Origin: JACJXW01 sp964418125 | GTDB taxonomy: Bacteria; Bacteroidota; Bacteroidia; Chitinophagales; Saprospiraceae | DNA length: 64,000 nt | Reading direction: 5' to 3' | Assembly: GCA_964418125.1 (NCBI GenBank) | Contig: CAYQKY010000008.1 | Span: 41,043-105,042, forward strand | In this document: positions 17,995 to 26,913 of the stretch, piece by piece | Layout: each line of letters opens with the position of its first letter | Numbering within the stretch: position 1 is the first letter of the stretch | The notes under the pieces: model-generated | What the model was told of the DNA's origin: nothing | What the model saw: the letters and a program-made list of their open reading frames with translations, nothing else | Databases searched by the model: none | Program-made: the position numbers and the translations under genes

Positions 17995-18236
17995 CGGAAT
18001 TGTTCTTTCGGGATATTGAAATACATGCTGAAAAAATGCAGGGTGAGCTTGTCCAGAAAACGGGTGTGAAGCAAGATGTCCTTGATGGCATCCAGCCCAT
18101 AGTACTTTTTTATCGCAAACCAATCATCTAGCGAACCTCTTTGTACGACCCGCGTAACGATGAAGTGGGCATTTTTTTCGGGGTCGAGTTTTTCAAAATC
18201 AACGTCCCAGAATAGTACCTTTGGCAATTGAACCAT
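17949..18236 (-). CDS. DUF6922-like partner (putative antitoxin) of the AbiEii-type toxin
   Basis: A 95-residue protein starting at ATG 18234-18236 (MVQLPKVLFWDVDFEKLD). It contains VIxRVxxRGSLDDW-like sequence (VVQRGSLDDWFAIKKYYG) and FLDKLTLHFFSMYF. Small proteins of this type are regularly found immediately upstream of AbiEii-family nucleotidyltransferases in Bacteroidota and are presumed antitoxins. The 46-base overlap with the toxin gene supports coupled expression. The open frame extends to 18329 but the extra residues are low in family character. Antitoxin role is inferred from context. Confidence 0.7.
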   Translation of the reverse strand: MVQLPKVLFWDVDFEKLDPEKNAHFIVTRVVQRGSLDDWFAIKKYYGLDAIKDILLHTRFLDKLTLHFFSMYFNIPKEQFRCYTFQQSNPELWNY

Positions 18237-18382
18237 ACTGACATCATTGGTTGGATGTGAAGATAAGAAAAAAACAAAACGTTTGCTTTTTTTATCCTTA
18301 AAGAAAGGATCGAAAAACATTCCCGTCAATCTCCGGCGCCAAAACCGCTGTCGGCTTTTTCACAACTATAAAAACCTGCCAC

Positions 18383-18787
18383 ATGCCCAACAAACTCATT
18401 AAAGTCCTCAGGCACTTTAAAGATACCGAGCCTGAACGCGAGGAACGCATCCGGGACGAGGCCATCGTTGACGCCTATGGCGATGAAGAGATCATTTCCT
18501 CCTGGTATTACTACCTTGATGAAAGGCTGCATTTTCCGTTCACAGCCATGGTGTATACCCATCGTTCCGGCAATACCTGGTACGCCGCTCAGGTAGAAGT
18601 AAAGGAAATGGCGGACATGTCCCGCTGCGGATACTGGCAGATGTGGATACGGGGGGCGCTTTCCCTGCAAAAAAATATACCCCTGCATTTTTTCCTCTCC
18701 GATGTCACCGAAGTTGAAGAAGATGAGGAAAGGATAATGGCTTTGGAAGACTGGAATTATTGGTGCCGAAGCCAGCTATCCTGGTGA
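18383..18787 (+). CDS. CcbP-like calcium-binding protein
   Basis: A 134-residue acidic protein. The sequence WYYYLDERLHFPFTA, then EVKEMADMSRCG and ALEDWNYW near the C-terminus match the calcium-binding protein family typified by cyanobacterial CcbP, in which clustered acidic residues bind Ca2+. No signal peptide is present, so it is cytosolic. It stands alone on the plus strand, just outside the AbiE-type island. Function in Bacteroidota is not established. Confidence 0.7.
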   Translation: MPNKLIKVLRHFKDTEPEREERIRDEAIVDAYGDEEIISSWYYYLDERLHFPFTAMVYTHRSGNTWYAAQVEVKEMADMSRCGYWQMWIRGALSLQKNIPLHFFLSDVTEVEEDEERIMALEDWNYWCRSQLSW

Positions 18788-18996
18788 AAATTTAAGGCCG
18801 GAAAGTAAATTTTCATCCCTTCCGATGAAAAATTTACTTTCCAGTGACAGCCTTTGCGCCTCCTCTGTGTCCTGACAAATGCCGGGCATTGTCAGGATGC
18901 TGGCCGCAAGCGCCAGCATTTTCGTGGCTTAGTGGCAAAATGTCCAGCCAGGGCATTCCCAAAAAAACCGTATTTTCGCACCCAAACATAAATCCA

Positions 18997-20229
18997 ATGC
19001 AAAGAATAATCATGATTCTCATAGCCCTCCTCGGCTTCCTGCCCCTGCTGACGGGCCAGCAAATGATGAAGGACCCGGCGCTGGGCCTCAAAGTGGATGT
19101 CGTTTATCTCTCTTCCGACCTGCTGGAAGGCCGGGAAACCGGTAAAGAAGGCGAAGCCATGGCGGCTCAGTACATTGCCCACCGCTTTGATGAGCTGGGT
19201 CTGGAGCCCAAAGGCACAGGCGGCAGTTGGTTCCAGTCTTTCGACTTTGACTACAAAGCCCATCCGTACGCCGAAAAGGGAGAAGCCCGCACCGGCAGAA
19301 ATGTCCTGGGCTACCTCGATAACGGAGCGGAGGCCACCGTCATCATCGGCGCCCACTACGACCACCTGGGCCACGGCATCATGGGCTCCCTCGACGCCGG
19401 CGGCCCCGCCATCCACAACGGCGCCGACGACAACGCCAGCGGCGTGGCCGCCATGCTGCGCATCGCCGAAGAGCTGAAAAACGGAAGGGCAAAGAACAAC
19501 AACTACCTCTTCATGGGTTTTTCCGGTGAAGAGATGGGCCTGTACGGGTCCAAGTACTTCGCCAACAACCCGACGCTCAACCTGGGCAAGGTAAATTACA
19601 TGCTCAATATGGACATGGTGGGGCGCCTCAATGAGGAGAAAGTGCTGGCCGTGAACGGCGCCGGCACCTCCCCCTCCTGGAAAGAAGTGATCGAAGGGCT
19701 GTCTATCGGCGGCATTCAAACCAAAACCTCAGACTCCGGCATCGGGCCGTCCGACCATACCTCATTCTACCTCAAGGACATCCCGGCGCTGCACTTCTTC
19801 ACCGGCCAGCACACCGACTACCATAAGCCCTCCGATGATGCTGAGCTCGTCAACTATGAGGGGCTACTGCTGGTCACAGACTACATCCTCGCCCTGATCG
19901 AAGAGCTGGATGACAACGGCAAGCTCGCCTTCACCAAGACCAAAGACGAAGATGAAAGCCGTCGGGCGGCTTCTTTCAAAGTCACTCTTGGCGTCATGCC
20001 GGACTACGTCTACAGCGGCGAAGGGATGCGCATCGACGGCGTCATCGACGGGCGCCCGGGCGCCGAGGCCGGCCTGGAAAACGGCGATATCATCATCAAG
20101 ATCGGGGATACGGAAGTAAAGGACATCTACGGCTATATGGAAGGCCTGGGCAAGTTCAAAACCGGCGATAAAACCACGGTAGTAGTAAAAAGGGGCGAAG
20201 AGATCCTGGAGAAAGAAGTGGAATTTTAA
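18997..20229 (+). CDS. Secreted M28 aminopeptidase with C-terminal PDZ domain
   Basis: A 410-residue protein with signal peptide (MQRIIMILIALLGFLPLLTG). The M28 zinc peptidase core has all metal ligands: HYDHLG (about residue 120), DDNASG (about 144), SGEEMG (about 177, catalytic and ligand Glu), NMDMVG (about 205) and TDYHKPSDD (about 275). Residues from about 325 form a PDZ domain (MRIDGVIDGRPGAEAGLENG). It probably releases N-terminal residues from peptides in the periplasm. ATG 18997 gives the signal peptide; the longer frame from 18844 is unlikely. TATTTTCG at 18971-18978 could be its -7 box. Confidence 0.92.
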   Translation: MQRIIMILIALLGFLPLLTGQQMMKDPALGLKVDVVYLSSDLLEGRETGKEGEAMAAQYIAHRFDELGLEPKGTGGSWFQSFDFDYKAHPYAEKGEARTGRNVLGYLDNGAEATVIIGAHYDHLGHGIMGSLDAGGPAIHNGADDNASGVAAMLRIAEELKNGRAKNNNYLFMGFSGEEMGLYGSKYFANNPTLNLGKVNYMLNMDMVGRLNEEKVLAVNGAGTSPSWKEVIEGLSIGGIQTKTSDSGIGPSDHTSFYLKDIPALHFFTGQHTDYHKPSDDAELVNYEGLLLVTDYILALIEELDDNGKLAFTKTKDEDESRRAASFKVTLGVMPDYVYSGEGMRIDGVIDGRPGAEAGLENGDIIIKIGDTEVKDIYGYMEGLGKFKTGDKTTVVVKRGEEILEKEVEF

Positions 20230-20509
20230 CATTGGCGGGGCAGCCCTTTTCAGGCGCCGCCCCGCAGCAATGATCCGCGGAATTGACTATTGGTTGTGTA
20301 TATTTGCCAATCTGGTCAATAGAGACGAAACTGCACCGGCAGGCGTACAGACGTTCTTATTGCTCTGCCTCCCTGCACGCCGGGCTTCCAATCCGGCATG
20401 CTTTTCACAAAAGCAATGGCTGCTTCATCACAGCCGACTTGCCGAAAAGCACTTTCACCACCTTTATTTGCCGGCCGGGGAATGGTTACCCCCTGAAAAA
20501 AGGAATTTT

Positions 20510-22174
20510 ATGACCAATAAAGAGATTGCCAAAAGCTTCCAAGTGCTGGGAAGCCTGATGGAACTCCACGGGGAGAACCCCTTCAAGATACGTTCCTACC
20601 AGAATGCCTATCGCACCCTGCGCTCCCTGGACAAGCCGCTGGAGGAGATGGAGGAGGCGGAGATCGCCGGAATAAAAGGCGTTGGTAAGGCCATCAGCGG
20701 CAAGATCAGAGAACTGGTGGAAAACGGGCAGATGCAGACTCTGGAAAGATACAGGGCGAAAACGCCCGAAGGCATTCAGGAGATGCTCAACATCAAGGGG
20801 TTCGGGCCCAAGAAGATCATGGCAGTATGGCAGGGACTGGGCGTAGAATCCATCGGCGAACTCCTCTATGCTGTCAACGAGAACCGGCTGGTAGAACTGA
20901 AGGGATTTGGAAAAAAAACGCAGGAGGAACTGCGCAAGCAGCTCGAGTATTACCAGCGCTCCAAACACAAATACCACTATGCTGCCCTCGAAAAAGAAGC
21001 GGAAGAGCTGGAACAAGTCGCGGCTGAAGCTCTTCCGGGCGCCCGGGTGAACCTCTGCGGCCCCATCCGGCGGCGGGCCAATATAGTGGAGCGCATCGAC
21101 CTGCTCATCGGCTTTGAGGGCAAACTGGAGCCTTTCTTTGAAAAAGCCCGCCTCAAAAAAGTGGAGGAAAAGGGAACCCCCATTACCGCTCAGACAGCCG
21201 CCGATACACCAGTAAATATTTACCGCTGCTCCCCCGCTGAATTCGGCTCCCGCCTCTTCAAACTCAGCAGTACCTCCGATTTCCTGGAGGCTTTTACCAA
21301 CGCCAACGGCAGCCCGGTTGACAATAGCCTGGCGGAAGAAACGGAAGTTTTTGATAAAGCGGGCCTGCCCTTTATCCTCCCCGAGTTACGTGAACAGGAC
21401 TGGGCAGTCGAACTGGCACGGGAAGGAACCCTGCCTGAACTGATCATAGAAAGCGACATAAAGGGTGTCGTCCATGCCCACAGTACTTACAGCGACGGCG
21501 GCCACAGCCTCCGCGATATGGCGCTCTACGCCAAAGGGCTGGGCTATGAATACCTGGGCATGACCGACCACTCCAAATCAGCCTTCTACGCCAACGGCCT
21601 GCAGCCGGAGCGTGTCTTTCAACAGATGGAAGAGATCGACGCTTTGAATAAAGAACTGGCGCCCTTCCGCATCTTCAAAGGCATCGAAAGCGACATCCTC
21701 AACGACGGCGCTCTCGACTACGAGGAAGATGTGCTCAAGGCCTTCGATTTCATCATCGCCTCCGTCCACTCCAACCTGCGCATGGATGAGGACAAAGCCA
21801 CCCGGCGCCTGCTCACTGCTATCGAAAACCCCTTCACTACCATTCTAGGACACCCCACCGGCCGGCTGCTCCTCTCCCGCGAGGGCTACCCCATCGACCA
21901 CAAAAAGGTGATCGACGCCTGTGCCGCCAACGGCGTGGCCATAGAGCTCAACGCCAACCCCTATCGCCTCGACCTCGACTGGAGCTGGATCCCGTATGCC
22001 CTGGAAAAAGGCGTGCTCATCTCCGTCAATCCGGATGCGCATAGCAAAGAAGGCATCCACGATATTCACTTTGGAGTGCTTTCTGCCCGCAAGGGCGGGC
22101 TGACGAAAGAGATGTGTTTGAATGCCAAGGGGGTTGAGGAGTTTGGGGAATGGGTAAAAAGGCTATCCGTCTAA
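20510..22174 (+). CDS. PolX-PHP family protein with degenerate polymerase site
   Basis: The 554-residue protein has the PolX layout: N-terminal helix-hairpin-helix 8-kDa-like region with IKGVGKAISGKI and IKGFGPKKI, a polymerase-X-like middle, and a C-terminal PHP domain. The PHP domain looks intact (HAHSTYSDGGHS near residue 322, TDHSK, HPTGRLLLSREG, NPDAHS), so the 3'-5' exonuclease or AP-endonuclease activity may persist. In the polymerase domain, the position of the catalytic DxD in VGDLDLL reads VERIDLL, so the first metal-binding Asp is replaced by Arg. I chose ATG 20510 (MTNKEIAKSF). It is probably a repair nuclease rather than a polymerase. Confidence 0.85.
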   Translation: MTNKEIAKSFQVLGSLMELHGENPFKIRSYQNAYRTLRSLDKPLEEMEEAEIAGIKGVGKAISGKIRELVENGQMQTLERYRAKTPEGIQEMLNIKGFGPKKIMAVWQGLGVESIGELLYAVNENRLVELKGFGKKTQEELRKQLEYYQRSKHKYHYAALEKEAEELEQVAAEALPGARVNLCGPIRRRANIVERIDLLIGFEGKLEPFFEKARLKKVEEKGTPITAQTAADTPVNIYRCSPAEFGSRLFKLSSTSDFLEAFTNANGSPVDNSLAEETEVFDKAGLPFILPELREQDWAVELAREGTLPELIIESDIKGVVHAHSTYSDGGHSLRDMALYAKGLGYEYLGMTDHSKSAFYANGLQPERVFQQMEEIDALNKELAPFRIFKGIESDILNDGALDYEEDVLKAFDFIIASVHSNLRMDEDKATRRLLTAIENPFTTILGHPTGRLLLSREGYPIDHKKVIDACAANGVAIELNANPYRLDLDWSWIPYALEKGVLISVNPDAHSKEGIHDIHFGVLSARKGGLTKEMCLNAKGVEEFGEWVKRLSV

Positions 22175-22264
22175 GGTTGGACAGAATATTCCAGGGGCTT
22201 GGACGGTGTACGGGCCAATGACAGCCCTTGGGTATGTACGATGTACGGGGCTGTCCAACCTTAG
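22171..22264. repeat. 94-bp inverted-repeat element at the PolX/rnfA convergent junction
   Basis: Perfect 14-bp ends: CTAAGGTTGGACAG at 22171-22184 and its complement at 22251-22264. The left arm contains the PolX-family TAA stop codon. The interior has two related GTACGG and GTACG blocks. It lies between convergent genes and may act as a bidirectional terminator or be a MITE-like insertion. Confidence 0.75.
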
Positions 22265-22290
22265 AATGGTAGCTGGTGAAAAATAATTCA

Positions 22291-22872
22291 TTACCCTCCC
22301 GCACTGAACAATCCCGCAAACCCCATAAACGCCATCGACAAGATCCCCGCAATGATCAGGTTCAGGGCAGTGCCTTCGATCACCTTTGGAATGTCCAGTA
22401 TTTTCGTCTCCTCCCGGATGCCGGCCAGCAACACCAGCGCCAGGGTGACGCCCCCGCCGGCCCCCAGGGCGTAGAACAGGCCTTCCACCAGGCCGTATCC
22501 TTTATTGGTAGAGAAGAGGGCCAGCCCCAGGATGGCGCAGTTGGTCGTGATCAAGGGCAGGAAGATCCCCAGGGCGCGGAACAGTTCCGGGCTGAGCTTT
22601 TTTACCGCCATCTCCACGAACTGCACAGTGCTGGCAATAACGATGATAAAACTGATCAGGCGCAGGTAGGGCGCATAAGGCAGGACAAAAGTATTCAGCC
22701 CCCAGGCGCAGACCGCCGTGATGAGCATGACGAAGATATTCGCCAGCCCCAGGCGGAAGGCCGTCTCCAACCGTCCGGAAACGCCCAGGAACGGGCACAA
22801 CCCCAGGAAATAGGCCAGGGTGAAGTTGTTGATCAGCAGGGCCGATATGAATATCCAGAGGAGGTCTTGCAT
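22291..22872 (-). CDS. rnfA: Rnf complex membrane subunit RnfA
   Basis: A 193-residue integral membrane protein with six hydrophobic segments. It has the RnfA/NqrE features NNFTLAYFLGLCPFLGVSG in the first half and TTNCAILGLALF in the second, each with the half-channel Cys that binds the intramembrane iron-sulfur centre. ATG 22870-22872 (MQDLLWIF) was chosen over the longer frame. It is the last gene of the korAB-rnf locus, 173 bases after rnfE; the gap contains a 50-bp palindrome. The complex couples reduced ferredoxin:NAD+ transfer to Na+ or H+ movement. Confidence 0.93.
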   Translation of the reverse strand: MQDLLWIFISALLINNFTLAYFLGLCPFLGVSGRLETAFRLGLANIFVMLITAVCAWGLNTFVLPYAPYLRLISFIIVIASTVQFVEMAVKKLSPELFRALGIFLPLITTNCAILGLALFSTNKGYGLVEGLFYALGAGGGVTLALVLLAGIREETKILDIPKVIEGTALNLIIAGILSMAFMGFAGLFSAGG

Positions 22873-22959
22873 GGTTAAATGGTTAGATAGCTGGATTGTT
22901 GGATGGCTGGGCAAAGCCGATCGAAACAAACCGTTACATTTATAATCATTACTTTTGTA

Positions 22960-23009
22960 ATCGTTATTTTTATAATCATTATAAAAATTATGATTATAAA
23001 AATAACGAT
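22960..23009. repeat. 50-bp AT-rich palindrome between rnfE and rnfA
   Basis: Arms 22960-22979 and 22990-23009 are a perfect 20-bp inverted repeat with a 10-base loop. The core is CGTTATTTTTATAATCAT. A direct partial copy of the left arm lies at 22932-22950. In the transcript it would form a long AU-rich hairpin upstream of rnfA. Confidence 0.8.
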
Positions 23010-23045
23010 GTTGTCGCCTACCCTCTTCCTTTTCGGGGACCAGAC

Positions 23046-23717
23046 CTAAAGGAACTCTCTCGCCTCTTCATACTCCGTGGTTACCCGTTCCTGCTTGGCC
23101 TTGCGCCGCTTCTGCAGCCAGTTGAAGAACAGGAGCAGGAAGCCCAGGGTAAAGAATCCGCCCGGGGGCATGATCATAATGACCCAGGGTTCGAAGCCAG
23201 AACCGAAGAGGGAGAAGTTGAATAAGCTTCCGCTGCCCAGGATCTCCCGGACGACGCCGATACAGAGCAGGGCAAACGTGAAGCCGAGGCTCATGCCCAG
23301 AGCATCGGCAAGTGCCAGCTTAATGGAATTTTTGGAAGCAAAAGCTTCCTGCCGCCCCAGAATAAGGCAGTTCACCACGATCAGGGCGATGAAGGCCCCG
23401 AGTTCCTTATGCACCTGCGGCACGATGGCGGCCAGCATGAAGTCTACCACCGTTACAAAAGTGGCGATGATGATGATGAAAGTGGTGATCCGCACCTGCT
23501 TGGGAATGACGTTGCGCAGGCTGGACACCAGCAGGCTGGAGAATACCAGCACGAAGGTAGTCGCCAGGCCCATCGCCAGGCTGTTGATGGCCGTATTGGT
23601 CACTGCCAGCACGGGGCACATCCCCAGCACCGCCACAAAAACAGGGTTCTCTTTCCAAATCCCCTTGAGGAATTCCTCGGCGGAGCGGCTCTTCTCAATA
23701 GTTGTCGGCTCGTTCAT
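23046..23717 (-). CDS. rnfE: Rnf complex membrane subunit RnfE
   Basis: A 223-residue membrane protein of the RnfE/NqrD family. It shows NPVFVAVLGMCPVLAVTN with the conserved Cys, and VNCLILGRQEAFASKN with the second Cys, as needed for the shared iron-sulfur site with RnfA. Six hydrophobic segments are visible, and the C-terminal tail is basic (LQKRRKAKQE). The start is 3 bases after the rnfG stop, so the two are translationally close. Confidence 0.94.
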   Translation of the reverse strand: MNEPTTIEKSRSAEEFLKGIWKENPVFVAVLGMCPVLAVTNTAINSLAMGLATTFVLVFSSLLVSSLRNVIPKQVRITTFIIIIATFVTVVDFMLAAIVPQVHKELGAFIALIVVNCLILGRQEAFASKNSIKLALADALGMSLGFTFALLCIGVVREILGSGSLFNFSLFGSGFEPWVIMIMPPGGFFTLGFLLLFFNWLQKRRKAKQERVTTEYEEAREFL

Positions 23718-23720
23718 AAT

Positions 23721-24404
23721 TTATTCTTCCACTTTCTTGAACTCCTTCCAATGCTCTTCGATCAGAGGGCGCCATTCGGCCAGGTTCTTCTCGAGCAGGC
23801 GGCCAACCGCCTTGGAGGAGATGGTGGCGCCGGTAATGGCCTCGATCTGGTTGTCCTTTTTCTTTTCGCCTTTCGGCACTACCGTGATGGCCGGCTCAAC
23901 GGCTAAGGACTTAAAATTGGCCAGGAAGGCGGGGTCTTTCATGATCTTATCGCCCAGGCCGGGGGTCTCCTTACTTTCCAGTACTTCAAAGCCGATGACG
24001 ATCTCCTTGCGGGGGTTGTAACCGAAGATGGCCACGATCAGGTCCTGATACCCCGGTTCTTCTCCGGATATGGCAAAACCGATGAGTTTGTCCTTATCAT
24101 TATAGCCGGCATAGATGCGGCGCACCTCTTCCCCCTCCCTCGTTTCCGGAGCATTATCTTCCAGCATCACCAACTGGCCATCGCGCAGTTCGATGGTACG
24201 ATAACTGGTACACCCCGGCAACACCTTGAAGATGGCCTGCTGCAGGGCCTGCGCCCGGTTGGCCTCAATGATCGGCCGGGTGAAAAGGAAAGCGCCCACC
24301 AGGACCAGCCCGGAAAAAAAGCCTGCCAGCCCCAGGGTGGAGATCAGCCTGAACGAACTGGGTTCGGGCTCCTGTTTTGGAATGGATTTGCTTTCTTCAT
24401 TCAT
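23721..24404 (-). CDS. rnfG: Rnf complex FMN-binding subunit RnfG
   Basis: A 227-residue protein with one N-terminal membrane segment (GLAGFFSGLVLVGAFLF, about residues 26-42) and a periplasmic FMN-binding domain. The ITGATISSKAV motif near residue 190 carries the Thr to which FMN is covalently attached. ETPGLGDKI is the conserved flavin-loop sequence. It receives electrons within the Rnf complex. The gene lies between rnfD and rnfE in the usual order. Confidence 0.94.
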   Translation of the reverse strand: MNEESKSIPKQEPEPSSFRLISTLGLAGFFSGLVLVGAFLFTRPIIEANRAQALQQAIFKVLPGCTSYRTIELRDGQLVMLEDNAPETREGEEVRRIYAGYNDKDKLIGFAISGEEPGYQDLIVAIFGYNPRKEIVIGFEVLESKETPGLGDKIMKDPAFLANFKSLAVEPAITVVPKGEKKKDNQIEAITGATISSKAVGRLLEKNLAEWRPLIEEHWKEFKKVEE

Positions 24405-24495
24405 TTTCGTATTGTGATTTATCTTGTTCTATTTACGTTTGGCTGATTTCTTTTCCCCATCTCCCTCTCTCCCCACCTCCACTTCCCCCCGTCTC

Positions 24496-25494
24496 CTAGT
24501 ACCCATACACTCTCGGCCGGACAAACCGGTTGATCAGAGGAGTGGCCGCATTCATCAGCAGTATGGCGTACATGACCCCTTCGGGCAGCCCGCCCCAGAC
24601 TCGTATCAGGACGACCAGAAAGCCGATACCCACGCTGTATATCCAGATACCTCTGGGCGCCAGAGGAGAGCTGACCGGGTCGGTGGCCATATAGACGGTT
24701 CCCAGCAGCAAACCGCCCGCCAGCAGCATAAATCCCGGCGAGGGATAGCGGTCCGGAGATATCAGGTACAGAATGGCGGAAAAGGCGGCCACCGTTGCCA
24801 GGATACCCACTGGAATACGCCAGTTGACGATCCGGCGGGCGACAAGGTAGATACAGGCGATCAGAAGCAGCAGGCCACAAGTCTCGCCCAGGGAACCGCT
24901 GATATTGCCCAAAAGAAGGTCGGCCAAAGCGGTCGGTTCCTGGCTGAACTTCATCTCCGCCAAAGGCGTGGCGGTGCTCACCGCATCCACGGGTTCTCCC
25001 TGGTAAAAGGGAGGCGCCAGGTTGGTGCCTCTAAGCCCCCAGTAACGCCCGTCGGGGGGCTCCCAGGTGGTGATCGCCGTGGGAAAGGCCGCCTGCAGGA
25101 AAGCCCGGCCGACCAGGGCCGGGTTGAATACGTTCTGGCCCAGGCCGCCCCAGATCACCTTGCCCATTCCAATGGCGACGACTCCTCCCACAAAGGCCAT
25201 CCACAGGGGAAAACCCGGAGGAAGGGCCAGCGCCAGCAACAACCCCGTAACTACAGCGCTGCCATCGCGTAAAGGGTTGCCCAGCGGCCCCTTTTTGCCC
25301 AGATAGTATTCAGTAACCAGGCAGCCGGCAATACTCGCGGCACTGACCAGCAACGCGCTGAGCCCAAAATAATAAACGGCCGCCAGCAGAATGGGAACCA
25401 GCGTATAGCCCAATTCCCACATGATCTTCGGCGTGGTCACCTGATCGTGCAGAAAAGGAGAAGAGGAGATCGTTATTTTGGGTTTGTCGACCAT
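24496..25494 (-). CDS. rnfD: Rnf complex membrane subunit RnfD
   Basis: A 332-residue membrane protein of the RnfD/NqrB family with about nine hydrophobic segments. VSTATPLAEMK near residue 168 holds the Thr for covalent FMN (SxTAT type motif). GQNVFNPALVGRAFLQAAFP and TDPVSSPLAPRG are conserved loops. Together with RnfA, E and G it forms the membrane electron path and ion channel. It starts 56 bases after rnfC. Confidence 0.94.
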   Translation of the reverse strand: MVDKPKITISSSPFLHDQVTTPKIMWELGYTLVPILLAAVYYFGLSALLVSAASIAGCLVTEYYLGKKGPLGNPLRDGSAVVTGLLLALALPPGFPLWMAFVGGVVAIGMGKVIWGGLGQNVFNPALVGRAFLQAAFPTAITTWEPPDGRYWGLRGTNLAPPFYQGEPVDAVSTATPLAEMKFSQEPTALADLLLGNISGSLGETCGLLLLIACIYLVARRIVNWRIPVGILATVAAFSAILYLISPDRYPSPGFMLLAGGLLLGTVYMATDPVSSPLAPRGIWIYSVGIGFLVVLIRVWGGLPEGVMYAILLMNAATPLINRFVRPRVYGY

Positions 25495-25550
25495 GCTTTT
25501 GCTACTGTGTCAATTGTTGGATACGCCCCACATGAATGCGGGACGTCCGG

Positions 25551-26903
25551 TTATTTCGATTTTCGTTCTCTGATCATCGCCTTGCCTACTTTGATGCTCT
25601 GAACCAGGGGAATGCCCGACGGGCACACGTAGGAACAGGATCCGCACTCAAAGCAGTCCATAGCATTGTAGTCTTCCATATCATCCCACAACCCCTTTCT
25701 GGCCAGCAGCCCCAGGCGCGCCGGGTTGAGGAATAATGGGCAGGCTTCCAGGCAACGCCCGCAACGTATACAGCTGAAAGTGTCGATATCCTGAACCTCC
25801 CGCTCGGTGAGGGCCAGAATGCCGGACGTACCCTTCACTACCGGCGTATCCAGGCTTTTCTGTACGATACCCATCATAGGCCCGCCCAGCAGGATACGGG
25901 TGGCTTCATTGGTAACGCCGCCGCAGAATTCAACCAGGTCCCGCATGGGAGTCCCAAGCGGCACCAGTACATTGGCCGGGCGCCGGACGGCGGTGCCGGT
26001 CACCGTTATCACTCTTTCGATCAGCGGCTGAGATTGCCGGAAGTATTGGGACATGGCCACGATGGTGCCTACGTTAGATACCAACACGCCTACATCGATG
26101 GGCAGTTTCCCGGCAGGCACTTCTTCGCCCAGGATGGCGCTGATCATCATTTTCTCGGCTCCTTGCGGGTATTTCACCTTCAGAGGAACTACCTCCACCG
26201 GGAACCCGGCCTTGGACGCGGCTTCCCGCAAAGCGATCACGGCATCCGGCTTGTTGGCCTCAATGGCGATGTGAACCTTCTCCGCCTGAATGAAATGCTG
26301 CAGGATGCGGGCGCCGTCGATTAGTTCTTCGGCATATTCCACCATCACGCGGTGGTCGCAGGTGAGGAAGGGCTCACACTCGCAGCCGTTGAGCATGAGA
26401 TAGCGGCAGGGCTTGTCTTCCGAAATATTGAACTTCACGTGGGCAGGGAAAGCCGCCCCGCCCAGGCCAACGATGCCGGCCTGCTGGATCGCCTCAATAA
26501 ATTCGGCTTTACTCAAATCTTCCGGCTGCCTCAAAGCAGGTTGATCCAGCTGCTGGGTGGAAAAAGGGTCTGCCTTGATGCGGATAGCGGGCAACATCTG
26601 CCCGTTCGGGTGGCCGTAAAGGCCTACATCCGTTACCGTACCATCTACCGGGGCATGCAGGGCAACCGACACAAAAGAGCCGGGTTCGGCGATCATATCA
26701 CCCCGCTTTACGCGTTGCCCTTTTCGCACCAGCGGTTTGGACGGAGCGCCAATGTGCTGCAACAGCGGAAGCGTATAGTCCTCCACAAAGGGCATGCGCT
26801 CGATCCGCTGGTGGTCCGACAACTCCTTGAATTCCTCCGGATGCACGCCGTGCCGGAAGGTCAGCAATTTATCTTTTAGTCCGTTCTGTGCCGTTGCGGT
26901 CAT
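25551..26903 (-). CDS. rnfC: Rnf complex subunit RnfC (NADH-binding, two [4Fe-4S])
   Basis: A 450-residue soluble subunit. The N-terminal region has the RnfC biotinyl/SLBB-like part (GAPSKPLVRKGQRVKRGD and SVALHAPVDGTVTD). The middle holds the FMN/NADH Rossmann-type site (GLGGAAFPAHVKF, NGCECEPFLTCDHRVM). Two ferredoxin motifs follow near residues 378 and 415-425: CIRCGRCLEACP and CFECGSCSYVCPSG. It is the NAD+-reducing end of the complex. It starts 10 bases after the stop of giant protein Y, an unusual neighbour. Confidence 0.94.
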   Translation of the reverse strand: MTATAQNGLKDKLLTFRHGVHPEEFKELSDHQRIERMPFVEDYTLPLLQHIGAPSKPLVRKGQRVKRGDMIAEPGSFVSVALHAPVDGTVTDVGLYGHPNGQMLPAIRIKADPFSTQQLDQPALRQPEDLSKAEFIEAIQQAGIVGLGGAAFPAHVKFNISEDKPCRYLMLNGCECEPFLTCDHRVMVEYAEELIDGARILQHFIQAEKVHIAIEANKPDAVIALREAASKAGFPVEVVPLKVKYPQGAEKMMISAILGEEVPAGKLPIDVGVLVSNVGTIVAMSQYFRQSQPLIERVITVTGTAVRRPANVLVPLGTPMRDLVEFCGGVTNEATRILLGGPMMGIVQKSLDTPVVKGTSGILALTEREVQDIDTFSCIRCGRCLEACPLFLNPARLGLLARKGLWDDMEDYNAMDCFECGSCSYVCPSGIPLVQSIKVGKAMIRERKSK

Positions 26904-26913
26904 CTGACAATGA

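Noticed and set aside
20270..20509. 80-residue N-terminal extension of the PolX-family frame
   Set aside because: The sequence is unlike any PolX N-terminus, and the family start MTNKEIAKSF is at 20510.
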